From: Pogonophryne albipinna
Taxonomy: Eukaryota > Chordata > Actinopteri > Perciformes > Artedidraconidae
DNA: 64,000 bases
Assembly: GCA_028583405.1 (NCBI GenBank)
Contig: CM053250.1
Span: 337,539-401,538 of the forward strand
Reading direction: 5' to 3'
The notes under the pieces were generated by a model that did no database searches, had not been told where the DNA came from, and saw only the letters and a list, made by a program, of their open reading frames with translations. The translations under genes and the position numbers were made by a program. Of the stretch, positions 23,613 through 35,200 are shown piece by piece. The stretch's first letter is position 1, and the number at the start of each line of letters is the position of its first letter.

Positions 23613-25908
23613 AATGGCAAGGCAATTTTATTTATATAGCACCTTTCAGTACGCGACAGTTCAAAGTGATTTACCAAATAATAAACAAAAGACATTTAAG
23701 AATAGATACAGCATAAATCATGGGCGTAGGAAGCATCCTGAATGTGGGGGGGACATTTTTAAAGGGGGGTTTGTGGGGGTCCTCCCCCACGAAATAAAAT
23801 AGATTTCCTGTATTCTGGTGCATTTTAACAGGTGGTTTGATACTTTTCTGTGGCTATACTAGCATGAGGAAAATGATGGGTACATTTTGTAATTTCATCC
23901 AGTAGTAAAGAAAGGAAACATATTTGATTATTAATTCAGAGCCGTCTTTGAATTAATAAAAAGCAGTTTAAATGCCCATTTTTTGTACATTTATATACAA
24001 CAATACATATTTGTGAGTGCATTGAGAGATATTGTTGTGGAGAGTCATTTATATATAAATCGCAAAATACATTTGTGAATCCTTCTGTGAGCATGTATTA
24101 ATATTGAGACTGATCTGACTCCATACAGATGTTAAGTTCACCTAGAAATGGTATCATTGACTTAAATGTTCAAATAAATGTTGCTCTTCTGTCTATATTG
24201 GTCATATGATGCCCCTTGACTGAAATGTTTCCTTTTCAATATCCCCACTGATTTCCTTAACACTCTGGGATGAGATGATGATTCAATGTTGATGAAAGGG
24301 AAACTGTCATTTCCCTTTCATCAACATTGAATCATAACAGGTCATACTGAATGTAAATACAACTGACTCTAAAGTAAGTCCCAGTCTGTGACATTGGACA
24401 TTTTGAAGACTCAAAGTCCCAAGCAGTAGAATATTAGCTATCTATGTAATGTGCACAGAAAATAAACAGTTAACTGAATACTGGGATGGAAATGGCCTAT
24501 AAGCACTCAGTAAAACATAATCACACACAAAAAGCTTCTGAATGATAAGAAGTATAATTAAAACATAATGCAAATTACCATTTTGAGAGAGAGTACCTTA
24601 AAGCAGGGGTTCCCAACCCCCAGGTGTTACTGCCGGGCCGCGAAATAGCTGTGAGTTTATCGTAATATTTGCAGAATTATAAATATATAAAAATATTTTA
24701 TCATAATATTTTTTTCAAAACGTGTTTAATTTTCGCACCTATACCAATCATATTATTTCATCCAGTAGCCTAGTTCATCTTTCACCAGATAGCCGTTGAA
24801 AATGGCTTTTGTGATGTTCCTCAGCCTGGTCTCAGCTGTGGCTCAGCCTGGTCTCAGCCTCTCGTGCGCACGAGAAAGTTACCGGTGCGCCAAGTAGGAA
24901 GAGGAGCGCACAGGAGACAACCGTTTCATTGCAGACTGTTATGTTGATGTGGGGAAATGGCAGTGCATACATTATTTGAGATATATTTCAAACTCTGACT
25001 TCATTTTAAGGACATGTCGGCCAGGGGTGTAGAGCTATTTGTTTAAGCACCGGATTGGCAAAACAGCAGAGTAAACCAGTCTGCCTTGATCTATGAATTC
25101 ATGTCCGGGACTCTCACAGTATCTGCTGCCCGCAGCTGTTTTATAGAAGGAAAACCTCCTTCACTTCATGAAATGGCTGCAGGCAGCATCAGGAGGCAGC
25201 GGGACGTGTAACTCCGCCTCTGAGAAGTGCAGCACCAGCGGGTAAAGAGCTGTGCCTTTTTACGCACCGCCTTCGCTGTGTTTACCTTCATCAGAACAGC
25301 TTAAGAGTGACTGCAGGGCAGGCTGCTACGTGTTAACCACACACACCTCTACACACATCGAACTGCCCGATTACTTATTATGGAATGGAGTTGATAGTGA
25401 AGCACTGACACAGCGCTCTACAGAGTGCGGCGAGTGGATAGACCGATTCACGGACTTTCCACATGGTAAAAGTGGGGGGGTCTAAACTAATCATTTGAAA
25501 AAGTGGGGGGGACTTGTCCCACCCTCATATAATGGCTGCGACGCCCATGGCATAAATACATTATTAAATGGCATTTAAAAACAGGCATAAAAAAGCAAAA
25601 ATAATGAAATAAATAAGTCAACACAGCAGGTACAGAATACATGAATAAAAGGCATACTGCAGTGTGAGTATGAACAGCTCAATTAAAAGCAGCGGCAAAT
25701 AGATACGTTTTTAGTCTGGTTTTGAAAATAGGAAGTGTTTCAGCGGACGTGCACGATTTTGGCAGTTTGTTCCAGATTGTCGGGGCATAAGAACTAAATG
25801 CTGCTTTTCCATGTTTAGTTCTTATTCTTGGAACAAAGAGCAGACCCGACCCAGAGGACCTGAGACTCCTGGATGGTTTATAGTGATGCAGGAGATCGTT
25901 CATATCGC
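23613..25908 (-). mobile_element. L2-like LINE 3' fragment, split by a hAT element
   Basis: The tail words ggcaaggcaattttatttatatag (as complement) begin at 23619. The minus-strand frame 25903-25679 encodes SRSLRSSGSGLLFVPR and APTIWNKLP, typical of the C-terminal end of L2/Maui-type LINE proteins. It is 5'-truncated. The hAT at 23719-25549 interrupts it. The insertion is absent from the paralogous site at about 4457 near copy A. Confidence 0.7.
23719..25549. mobile_element. hAT-like element with 8-bp target duplication
   Basis: The left terminus CATGGGCGTAGGAAGC resembles the complement of the right terminus ggctgcgacgcccatg. The duplication gcataaat lies at 23711-23718 and 25550-25557. Both subterminal regions carry gtggggggga words. 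A CAGGGGTTCCCAACC word at 24605 marks a second, nested hAT-like end. An inverted pair of about 24 bp (gtttccctttcatcaacattgaat type) is at 24280-24335. No intact transposase. Confidence 0.75.
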
Positions 25909-26854
25909 TAGAGAGAGCTTTGCCTTCTGGCTTAGCTCTGATTGGCAGATATTACAATAAAAAACAATGTCATACAGAAGCCTGTTGTCTTCTTACTTGG
26001 AAAAAACTGAATTCTGACTCCAATAGCTTCCGGACAAGTGTTATAATAAAATACAGTATTTACCTCTGAAAGGCAGTGCAGTGAAATCATTTAACTTAAG
26101 TATAGTATCCGAATGCTTCCTCTACCACAGTACTTAAGTTTAAAATACTCCATGTTCGGCATTGTTGTCCCCCTTTCAGAAGGGGCAAACGGCTACAGAT
26201 AAAATCAAAATTCTAGAGCTCTGCAGTCACAACTAAAAAGTCCACAAAAAGGGTCATTTCACACTTTCTATAAACTTAAATAAACACTAACTGACCTTTC
26301 AAGCTTGTGTTCAGGTGTGCCTTCTTGGTTGGTTTGATCTCCTCTTGGTTCTGAAGTTGTCTAAGCGTCTGCAAACAAAGCAATGACCTAATACAACTTT
26401 GCAAGAACAGGTTACTACACTGAACAAAAATATAAACGCAACACTTTTGTTTTTGCTCCCATTTTTCATGAGATGAACTCAAAGATCTAAAACATTTTCT
26501 ATAAACACAAAATAACCATTTCTCTCAAATATTGTTCACAAATCGGAAAAATTCTGTGATAGTGAGCACTTCTCCTTTGCCGAGATAATCCATCCCACCT
26601 CACAGGTGTGGCATATCAAGATGCTGATTAGACAGCATGATTATTGCACAATAAAAGGCCACTCTGAAACGTGCATTTTTGCTTTATTGGGGGGGTCTGG
26701 GGGGGTCCGAAAACCAGTCAGTATCTGGTGTGAGGGGTAGGGTTAGGTTGGGGAAGAGCGCAGGGCTCCGGAGGAGAATGGTTAAAAAGTGCAGAGCGGA
26801 GCCGGACCACGGAACGGCGGCAGAGTATGTTTTAAGTGGTGGGAGGCGGACCCA

Positions 26855-29010
26855 TCAATTGTATTTTTCATTTAGTCCGCCCGGGTCAATGGTGCCCAGG
26901 CGATGGATCCACCTCCGCTCCGCCGCTCGCCTCTGGCCCGTGCTCCAGCCGCTGCTGCTCTCCAGGGCCATAGACTGTACATTCTGGAGGCCATGGAGTT
27001 TAAAATGGTTGTATAAAACGCTCGTGCCGTCCCCATCTCTAATTCTATATTGATGTTGTTTAATTCTGAGGCTGATCTCATTGCGCGTTTCCCCCACATA
27101 GAGTCTCTGGCAGGCCTTGCAGCTAATTGCATAAATACCGTTTTTTGTGTTAGGTGTCAAGGCCTGCCGTACATTGCTCCCCTCTCGAGAGAAGGGATTG
27201 AAAACCTGGGGGAGGCGAACGAAACCAACCTCAGAGATCCGAGAAGATTTTTGTTACGCCGGTAGGCAGAGATCAGCCGGCACGGCCGCAGCGCGTCACA
27301 GTCACCCCTGGCCCCCTCAAAATTGGCCTTTAGTTTGCCTAAAAGGCTGGTCAGGCTCCCTGAGTAGGTTGTGATGAGGGGGACCAGGGTAGGGCCGGAC
27401 GGCCGGGCGGAGATGTCTTTGTATTTCTATATGAAGGTGCGGCTGACCTCCGCCTTAATGCTTCTAAGGAAGCGCCTCGAATAGCCCCTAGGTCTCAGCG
27501 CACTAAAGAGGATTCTGGTAGCCTCCTCCACATCCTCCGCGAGGGTGCATATCCTGTGGAAGCGGATCAGCTGAGACTTAATCAGACCTCTGTACGTGTG
27601 CCCAGGGTGATAGCTGGTTTTATGGAGGAGTGCGTGGCGATCTGTGTCTTTAAAGAAAACCCTAGTGGTAAGTGTCTTGCTGTGGTCGCTGGAGCTGCGG
27701 AAAAAGACCCCAGTGTCGAGGAACTCCACAGTGTGTGTATTTAACTGATGTTTGAGTTTTATTTTAGGGTGATGTGTGTTGAGGATGTCTGAGAAGGTGA
27801 GGAAGTCCTGTTCTGTGTGATGCCATAGGCCAAAGATGTCATCCAAGTACCGGAAGTACAGAAGGGGTTTGAGGGGGAGTTTAGTGAAAGCCGTTTCCTC
27901 CCAATGGGCCAGGTAAATATCCGCGTAGGCTGGCACATATTTCCGGCCCATCGCACAACCACACAGCGGGAGGTAGTGGTTATTGTTAAACATAAAATCA
28001 TTGCGGGTGAGTGTGAGGTGGAGCAACTGAATGATTTGGCTGTCGGGTCTGGAAGGGTCTGGGTTTTTATTGAAGGAGTGCTGAATTGCGGTGAGGCCAA
28101 GTGGGGTTTCAATGTTGGTATAAAGTGAGACTATGTCTATGGAGAAAATATGAGTGTGGCTGGGTACTGTGAGGTTTTTTAATTTTGTTAACAAAGTCAT
28201 ACGTGTCTCTGAGATAACTGGGGTGGAGTTTTGATAGGGGATTAATAAAATGATCTATGTATTCTGTTATGTTGTAGGATTCTGAACCGCAGTCGCTGAT
28301 GATGAGGCGGCCAACCGGAACCACAGAGGGGACCGTCCACGTCTCCACAGGCTTGTGGAACTTGGGGAGCAGGTAGAAGAGGCAGGGCCTGGGCTCCCCC
28401 GGACCATCCAGATATTGTTTTTGTGTTTTGTTTATGATTTTGTTTGTGTAAAGTGTTGCTGTAATGTCCCTAACTAGTGTTTGTGTTTCCAATTGAAGTG
28501 GGTGCGTCAGTGATCTGTATGTGTTGTCATTTAACTGCCTATGTGCTTCCAATATATAATTGTCCCTATCTTGTATGACTATTTGACCCCCCTTATCTGC
28601 AGGTTTGATGACTATGTGTTGGCTGTTACCTAATGTTTTAATAATTTGTAATTGTTCCTGGCTGATGTTGTGTGTGCTATGTGGAAGGGGGCGCCAATGT
28701 GTGAGTGCTAGTAGATTTTTATTAATTAGTTGTGTTATTTCAGGTGTTGATGTTGCCGTGTGTGGTTCCCAGGTGGACGGTCCGGTGAACAGAACAGGCT
28801 CACGCCCCCGGCTCCCCAGGAAGTGGTCCATGATCTTAATCCGCCTGTGGAAGGCGTGGAGGTCCGCCCTGATCTCCGGTCGGGTGGGGAGTTTGGGTGT
28901 TGGAATGAATGATAAACCTTTTTCCAGTAGCTCCAGCTGTACGGCCGTGGGGGAGAAAACGGCAGAGAGGTTGGTTATTTTTGAGCGGTGGGGAGTTGTA
29001 ATGCAATTAT
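26855..29010 (-). pseudogene. Penelope-like reverse transcriptase with GIY-YIG endonuclease, disrupted
   Basis: The frame opens near 29010 and shows an N-terminal FIPTPKLPTR word. RT words KPADKGGQIVIQ (28565-28605) and FYLLPKFHKP (28350-28385) follow. Motif A (FSIDIVSLYTNI, near 28110-28150) and motif C (YLDDIFGLW, near 27825-27850) hold the catalytic Asp residues. The endonuclease (GIYAISC and LYVGET) is at 27075-27145. Damage: a one-base shift in a T/A run near 28176-28190, an in-frame TAG at 27427-27429, and another shift near 27235-27260. Each piece reads cleanly, so decay is slight. The product would prime reverse transcription at a nick made by the GIY-YIG domain. Confidence 0.85.
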
Positions 29011-29019
29011 GATCCCCGT

Positions 29020-29810
29020 TCAGTAGTTTAAATGCTGCTTCCAGTACCTGAGTAACATCTCGGCCGTCTGCAGGGTCCAGTGTATGTTGTCATGTGAGGT
29101 GACATGGAAGAGTAGTGGGTTTATTTCCGGTATGAAGTTGTATTTGGAAGCTATGGTGTTGTTGAGTGTGGTGAGTGCAGTCTGCTGGTGGATGGTCAGA
29201 CTATTGGAAAAGTTTATGATGGGGATGTAAATGGTGGCGTTTGGAAAGCAGAGAGTACTCTGTTTCCACATGGCGTGCAGTTGTTTAATCGAAGATGAGT
29301 GTGCAGTGTCTGAGAGTCCATTATTGAGTCCTACTGATATTCTAACTTGTGAGGTGTTGTGACATGGGGGAAGTTTATTGAGGATCGAGGTTATGTGATG
29401 GAATTTAGCGCCCGGAAAGCTATCTATCTGAAGGTGGGGGTCTGTAAAGGGGGGGATGCGGGAGAGATTGGAGTCCCCGACAATAAGGGTCCTCTTCAGC
29501 AACTCCAACGACCATACCTGTAGTTTCTTAAAAGTTCTGGGATGTGTGTACGGTTCCAGGCGTGTGGGGGAGCCAGGTGTCGCTGCAGAGACCCCTGTGG
29601 AGTGGGAGGTGGATGTCTCAGATGTTAGGCTTGAAGTCAAACTGACTTTCAGTGGGCCTTTCATCATCACTGATGTTAAGTTTACATCCACCTCAGGGCT
29701 CAGTGTGCTTTCCAGGGGCTCCACAGCAAACAGCTCTGGCTCCCTCTGCTGGTTGTTGTGTGGACCTGGAGGTGAAAAAGAGGAGATAGTGTTACTGCAG
29801 GGGAGAGCGA
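29020..29810 (-). pseudogene. SGNH/GDSL-hydrolase-like domain of Penelope ORF1
   Basis: The minus-strand frame is open from about 29810 to a TGA at 29020. It contains TLIVGDSNLSRIPPF (GDS block, near 29430-29475), a VGLNNG stretch where GxN is expected, IYIPIINFS, and a terminal HDNIHWT (DxxH-like) near 29080-29100. Esterase domains are known in ORF1 of some CR1/L2-type LINEs and in certain giant Penelope elements of rotifers. The frame has no clear ATG and lies one frameshift from the upstream Pro-rich frame, so the two probably form a single ORF1. Confidence 0.6.
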
Positions 29811-29812
29811 CA

Positions 29813-31135
29813 TTACTGTGTATCTGTATGGAGGGTGGAGAGGGAGGTGAAGAAATGGAAATGAGATGGGAGGGGGAGGTAGGTGTCTGTATTAAGGGGG
29901 TATCTACTCTGTGGGGAGGGTGGCACGGAGGAAGGGGAGGAAGGAGAGACGGAGGGCCAGGTCAAGAACCCAGTCCCATCGGCCCCCAGACGGTCGAGCA
30001 CGGTCCGAGGGAGCGGATGGACCTCAACCCGCACTCGGCCCCCAAGAGTGCGCTGAGGCAGGGGCAGAGGAAGCGCCCCCAGGTCCCCCGCCACAGCCCT
30101 CCCCCCCGACGCACAGAGGCCCGAGGAAGTAGAAAGAGAGGTAGGGAAGGAAGAGGGGTGAGGAGTCAGTTTAGAAGGGGGGTTAGTGGGAGGTTTGTAT
30201 TTGGGCCAGGTGGGGAGTGAGGAAATGGGGGGAGGAGGAAGGGGGAGGTGAGGGTGAGGGTCAGAGGGAGATGAGGCAGGAGGGAGAGTGAGGTTGGGTT
30301 TAGGGCTTGGGGTGAGGTTGGGTTTAGGGCCTGGGGCGAGATTAGGATTAGGCGAGGGAAGGGAGACCTTAGGTTTAGGATTAGGGGCAGGGTAGGAGTT
30401 AGAAAGGTGAGTTGAGGGAATAGGAACTGGAGCAGAAGGGGGGGGAGGAGAGCAGGGAGAAGAGAGATGAGGATGTGGAGGGGGGTGAGCAGAGTGATGA
30501 GTATGGAGGGGCAGATTGGCTGCTGGTGGATGAAGAGGAGGAAGAAGAGGAGGAAAGTCAGAGGAGGCAAACAAGGGTGCCGCGGGGCCCTCCTCAATTG
30601 GGGGCCCCCTGGTTAGGAGGTCCCTCAAGGTGGATCGGGAGGAGGGCCTGAGTCTGCGGGCATACCTCGCCCGACCCCACTGGGCAGACCTGTCAAAGGC
30701 AGCCTGGTTAAAGGGAGGGAGGTGAGCTAGCTCCACAGCAATGACCTGGTCATAATGGTGTCTGAGTATTGTCATGTTATTGTGCATCCAGGTGTTGGTG
30801 TTCTGTTGTACTTTGTCAAATGTTATACTGTTGGGTGAAGCGGGTTTGATGAATGCTGTTAAGCCGTGTACCTTTTTCATCATCCCCTGTGGAAAAGTAT
30901 TGTTGGTGAAGGTGTAGTTGATTATTTGTGAGTGATGGATGACTTGGAGGAGTCTAAAATATTGTTTAGTGAGTAAATGGAGTTCTGGTGGGAAGTGATG
31001 TGATGTAGCTAGCTGCGTGCTAGGCCCCGCCGGACAGGAGGGGAAGGAGCCAGCAATGCAAAGCGGTTGGAGAGGGGTATGTTCATACCGCTGTGGAGCC
31101 AGAGGAGAGGAAAAAAAAGGGTGTAAAGAAATCAC
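29813..31135 (-). CDS. Penelope ORF1 N-terminal part, Pro-rich
   Basis: This is a 440-codon minus-strand frame. Residues 1-180 look like a real folded or helical domain (for example TKQYFRLLQVIHHSQIIN, then AQWGRARYARRLRPSSR). Residues 180-330 are Pro/Ser/His-rich with imperfect PNPNL and PKPNL repeats. It lies directly upstream of the SGNH-like frame, in a different phase with a short overlap. I know no function. By analogy with LINE ORF1 proteins it may bind RNA. The antisense 254-codon frame is a shadow. Transcription would start in the leader at 31136-31745. Confidence 0.5.
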   Translation of the reverse strand: MISLHPFFSSPLAPQRYEHTPLQPLCIAGSFPSCPAGPSTQLATSHHFPPELHLLTKQYFRLLQVIHHSQIINYTFTNNTFPQGMMKKVHGLTAFIKPASPNSITFDKVQQNTNTWMHNNMTILRHHYDQVIAVELAHLPPFNQAAFDRSAQWGRARYARRLRPSSRSTLRDLLTRGPPIEEGPAAPLFASSDFPPLLPPLHPPAANLPLHTHHSAHPPPHPHLSSPCSPPPPSAPVPIPSTHLSNSYPAPNPKPKVSLPSPNPNLAPGPKPNLTPSPKPNLTLPPASSPSDPHPHLPLPPPPISSLPTWPKYKPPTNPPSKLTPHPSSFPTSLSTSSGLCASGGRAVAGDLGALPLPLPQRTLGGRVRVEVHPLPRTVLDRLGADGTGFLTWPSVSPSSPSSVPPSPQSRYPLNTDTYLPLPSHFHFFTSLSTLHTDTQ

Positions 31136-32893
31136 AGCCGATCAACTCATCCACAGGAATGTAATTGTGGCAGCCACGGAGGTGATGGGAAGAGGCAACC
31201 AGAGAGAGAGTATTTAAATAAAACCAATTAAGTTGCACTGGCAAATAATTAATAAAAATGGGTAATAGAAGACTGGAGGAAGTAACAAGGAGATAAAAAC
31301 ACAGTAAAATGATAAACAATTACAGCAATTGGGAAGGGACACACAACGAGTTAAAAAGGAAAATGTAGGAAGACAGTGGTTAAAGATTTAAATGATGGTT
31401 TAAAAACGGTCTAAAAAAACTCACAGGTTAGGAGCCCCCGAGAGGGATCGTCACCCACACGGGGGTAAACATCCTTTCCGTGCTAACATACAGCTCGGGA
31501 TGAGTCTGGAGGAGCCCGGCTTCCTGGTGAGGTATTACGGAGTCTTCAGTGTGTACATTCTTTCTTATGTCCGTCACTCACCGTTTGAAGCAGTTGTTGT
31601 CCGTGGGCTCCTTTAATCTCTTGTACCTTAAACGTTTGTTTGCTGCATGTAGTTGTTAAAAATAGTCCATGTGAGCAGAGCCGTTAAACAGGATCATACC
31701 AAAAATAGTTTTAAAATAACCAAAAGTTATTTAAAAAATAAATAATTAGGGTAATGTTGTGAATCGAGTGGCCCATGGTGGTGGTGGGGTTATGGTATGG
31801 GCAGGCGTATGTTATGGACGACGAACACAGGCCACTCGATTCACAACATTACCCTTACCCTAACCCTAACCCTACCCCTCACACCAGATACTGACTGGTT
31901 TTCGGACCCCCCCAGACCCCCCCAATAAAGCAAAACTGCACGTTTCAGAGTGGCCTTTTATTGTGGCCAGCCTAAGGCACACCTGTGCAATAATCATGCT
32001 GTCTAATCAGCATCTTGATATGCCACACCTGTGAGGTGGGATGGATTATCTCGGCAAAGGAGAAGTGCTCACTATCACAGATTCTTTCAGATTTGTGAAC
32101 AATATTTGAGAATATTTGTGTATATAGAAAATGTTTTAGATCTTTGAGTTCATCTCATGAAAAATGGGAGCAAAAACAAAAGTGTTGCGTTTATATTTTT
32201 GTTCAGTGTATTTTGTGGAACTTGAATCTCCTCCCACAGCAACATCACTCGATCAAAGGTGGAGGGAATGTACCATTTGTAAAGAATGGGATGAGGTCAA
32301 TCATTATGATCCTTGTAATACATTAAACTTTCGCATACTGAATGAAGCATGTGGATTAACACAAGCAAATGATAGAAAGGTGTGGTGATTTTACTGCCAC
32401 AGTACTTTGTTAGGGTGTTTTATGAAAATAAACCAGAGCCAGAAAGACAGAGGGGCAGGCTGGAGGTGAGAACTTGTGTTAAAATCTGAAATGTAAAAAA
32501 ATCCTTTATCCGCCAGGTTATGGAAATTATTAGACAGGGCTTTGTCACGATCTGTCTGCGTTGTGTTTTGTCTTGTTTAAATCTGTCTGTGGTTCCCTGT
32601 CAGTTTCCCTGGTGTGTCTAATTTACCCGATTGTGTTCACCTGGTGTCCCTGTGTTTTCTCCTCCCTCCTCACCTGTGTCTTGTTTGTATGATTAGTCTT
32701 GTGTGTATTTAAGTTCTGGTTTTTCTGTCTGTCTTTGTCGGTTCGTCTTGTGATATGGCTTGTTCCTCGGTGAGTGTTCTGTTTAGTCTTTATTTAATAG
32801 TATAGCCTTAAAATAAAGGAGTTTTTTGTCACTTTAATCTGCATTTGGGTCCTGCTTCCTACACACTCCGTAACAGTACGAGCCGACCAAGAA

Positions 32894-34543
32894 ATGGACC
32901 CAGCAGATGATCCATTTGAGGTGGAACTACAACATTTTTCCTTTTAATTGGCTTGCTGCTATGATTGGTGGAAGGGAGTGTCCAGGGTTCTGCAGAAGGA
33001 GGCCGCTCTGGTAGAGGCGCACCGGTTGGCTATGGAGAAACCAGACTTGGTGAAATTCTTACCTGGCTGGATTTTGAACTTCCTCTGGGTGTGTGATTTC
33101 CAGCCTGCTGACTACAAACGTCTCGGTGTGTTCCGTCTGGAGTCAACCAGTGCTTCTGCCACAGTTCCTGCTCCTGTCCAGGAGTCGTTTTCTGGAACTC
33201 GTCTGGCTTTTGGAGGTCCACGGAGCCTTCAGGCGGCTTCTAAGAGAAGGAGTCGCAAGTCCAGGCTAGCAGCCCGAGCCCCAAGATTCCGGTCCCAGTT
33301 CTGGCCCCAGCGGCCATGGTTCCGGCCCCAGCAACCATGGCTCCGGCCCCAGTACCGGGCCCGGCAGCAATGGTTCCGGCTCCAGAACCATGGCTCCGGC
33401 CCCAGTACCGGGCCCAGCAGCAATGGTTCCGGCTCCAGAACCGGTCCCCACAGCCCTGGTTCCGGCTCCAGAACCGGCCCATGCAGCCATGGTCCCTGCT
33501 ACAGAACCGGCCCACACAGCCATGGTCCCAGCCCCAGTTCTGGCCCCAGCAGCCATGGCTCCGGCCCCAGCAGCCATGGTTCCGGCTTCAGTACCGGCCC
33601 CAGTAGCCATGGTCCCAACTCCAGTTTCGGCTCCAGGACTGGCTCTCCGGCCGACGCCAGCTCCCCGTGTCCTGTTGGCGTACCGGCCGACTCCAGCACC
33701 TCGTCTCCTGTTGGCTCTCCAGCCGACGCCAGCTCCCCGAGTCCTGTCAGCGTACCGGCCAACGCCAGCTCCCCGAGGCCTGTCAGCGTACCGGCCAACG
33801 CCAGCTCCCTGAGGCCTGTCGGCGTACCAGCCCACTCCAGCTCCTCGTCTCCTGACGGCTCTCCAGCCAACGCCAGCTCCCCGTCTCCTGTCGGCGTACC
33901 GACCGACACAAGTCCCCTCTCGAGTCCCCTCTCAGGTCCCCTGTCGAGTCTCTTCTCGAGTCCCCTCTCAGGTCCCCTCTCGAGTCTCTTCTCGAGTCCC
34001 CTCTCAAGTCCCCTCTCAAGTTCCTACCCGAGTCCCCTCTCGAGTCATCTCTCGAGTCCCCTCTCAAGTCCCCTCTCGAGTCATCTCTCGAGTCCCCTCT
34101 CAAGTCCCCTCTCAAGTTCCTACCCGAGTCCCCTCTCGAGTCATCTCTCAAGTCTCCTCTCCAGTTCCCTCTCAAGTCTCCTCTCGAGTTCCCTCTCGAG
34201 TCCCCTCTCAAGTTCCTACCCGAGTCCCCTCTCGAGTCTCCTCTCGAGTCATCTCTCGAGTCTCCTCTCCAGTTCCCTCTCTCCTCTCCAGTTCCCTCTC
34301 GAGTCTCCTCTCCAGTTCCCTCTCGAGTTCCCTCTCGAGTCTCCTCTCGAGTTCCCTCTCGAGTCTCCTCTCAGTTTCCCCCTCGAGTCCCCTCTCGAGT
34401 CTCCTCTCAAGTTCCCTCTCGAGTCTCCTCTCGAGTTCCCTCTCAAGTCCCTACCCAATGTCCTGGTCCGTTGGAGGTTCCGCTGGGGGTCCTGCCAACC
34501 CTGTGTCCTGTGCCGTTGGAGGCCCCGCTGGGGGTCCTGCTAA
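32894..34543 (+). pseudogene. Repetitive gag-like ORF of the LTR element
   Basis: ATG at 32894 starts MDPADDPFEVELQHFSF, then an in-frame TAA at 32945-32947, and the same frame continues for 531 codons. Residues after the stop include WWKGVSRVLQKEAALVEAHRLA and a WVCDFQPADYKRL stretch, resembling a short gag-type N terminus. From about 33270 it dissolves into low-complexity repeats: PAPAAMVPAP-like units in one frame, then CTCGAG-containing 12-15-bp repeats at 33905-34455. Its neighbour at 34460-35200 repeats longer GC-rich units. A structured product is unlikely. Confidence 0.55.
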
Positions 34544-35200
34544 CCCTGTGTCCTGTGCCGTTGGAGGCCCCGCCGTCTACTCTTCTGCCGGGGGTCCTGC
34601 CAACCCTATGTCCTGTGCCGTCGGAGGTTCCACTGGGGGTCCTGCCAACTCTATGTCCTGTCCCGTTGGGGGTCCCGCCGACTACTCTTCTGCCGGGGGT
34701 CCTGCCAAACCTATGTCCTATGTCCGACACCGGGTCCTGCCCGGCCTCCGGAGCTGTCCCGTCGGCGCCTTCCTGCCCGGCCTCCAGAGCTGTCCCGTCG
34801 GCGCCTTCGAGCCCGGCCCCCTGTGAGCCGCGGTCTTCGCCTTCGAGCCCGGCCCCCTGTGAGCCGCGGTCTTCGCCTTCGAGCCCGGCCCCCTGAGTGC
34901 CGCGGTCTTCGCCCTCGAGCCCGGCCCCCTGAGTGCCGTGGTCTTCGCCCTCATGCTCGGCCCCCTGAGTTCGCCCGCTGTGGCCTACGCCTCTCCATGG
35001 TCTTTGCCTTGCCCCCGGGCCGTCCGCCCGAGTTCCCCTCCATGGTCTCTGCCTTGCCCCCGGGCCGTCCGCCCGAGTTCCCCTCCATGGTCTCTGCCTT
35101 GCCCCCGGGTCGTCCGCCCGAGACCCCCTCCATGGTCTCTGCCTTGCCCCCGGGCCGTCCGCCCGAGATCCCTTCCGGGTCCTCCGCTGTGCTCCTGGGT
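33905..35200. repeat. Nested minisatellites inside the LTR element
   Basis: At 33905-34455 there are 12-15-bp units around tcccctctcgag. At 34460-34730 there are units of about 48-75 bp built on gggggtcctgccaaccc. At 34800-34960 there are units of about 39-45 bp with gagcccggccccctg. At 35000-35180 there are 54-bp units with ccatggtctctgccttgccc. All multiples of three keep frames open by chance. Confidence 0.85.

Larger units (their letters stand above)
26750..31745 (-). mobile_element. Penelope-like retroelement
   Basis: On the minus strand there is a Pro-rich/SGNH-like ORF1 region followed by a reverse transcriptase and a GIY-YIG endonuclease, the defining order of endonuclease-bearing Penelope-like elements. 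About 600 bp of non-coding leader lies at 31136-31745. The ends are not sharply defined, and no target duplication is evident because the flanks are Tc1 arms. It carries at least one stop and two frameshifts in the RT-endonuclease part. Confidence 0.85.
26418..32208. mobile_element. Tc1/mariner-like element with long inverted arms, carrying a Penelope-like insert
   Basis: The termini CACTGAACAAAAATATAAACGC and complement are flanked by TA at 26416-26417 and 32209-32210. The arms (26418-26745 and 31858-32208) are inverted copies of about 330-350 bp. The left one lacks about 27 bp between CACA-like words. A plus-strand fragment at 31753-31830 encodes VAHGGGGVMVWAG, a conserved Tc1 transposase block. 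Both arms end inward in ggggtagggttagg. The target site is empty at about 5090 in the copy A flank. Confidence 0.88.

Noticed and set aside
29456..30220. Plus-strand 254-codon frame
   Set aside because: Antisense of the Penelope ORF1 Pro-rich/SGNH region; low complexity and no domain.
31136..31745. Hammerhead ribozyme in the Penelope leader, as found in some Penelope elements
   Set aside because: I could not find a CUGAUGA and GAAA core in the right order on the element strand.
33229..33909. Several Gly/Ala/Trp-rich minus-strand frames
   Set aside because: Shadows of GC-rich repeats within the LTR element.
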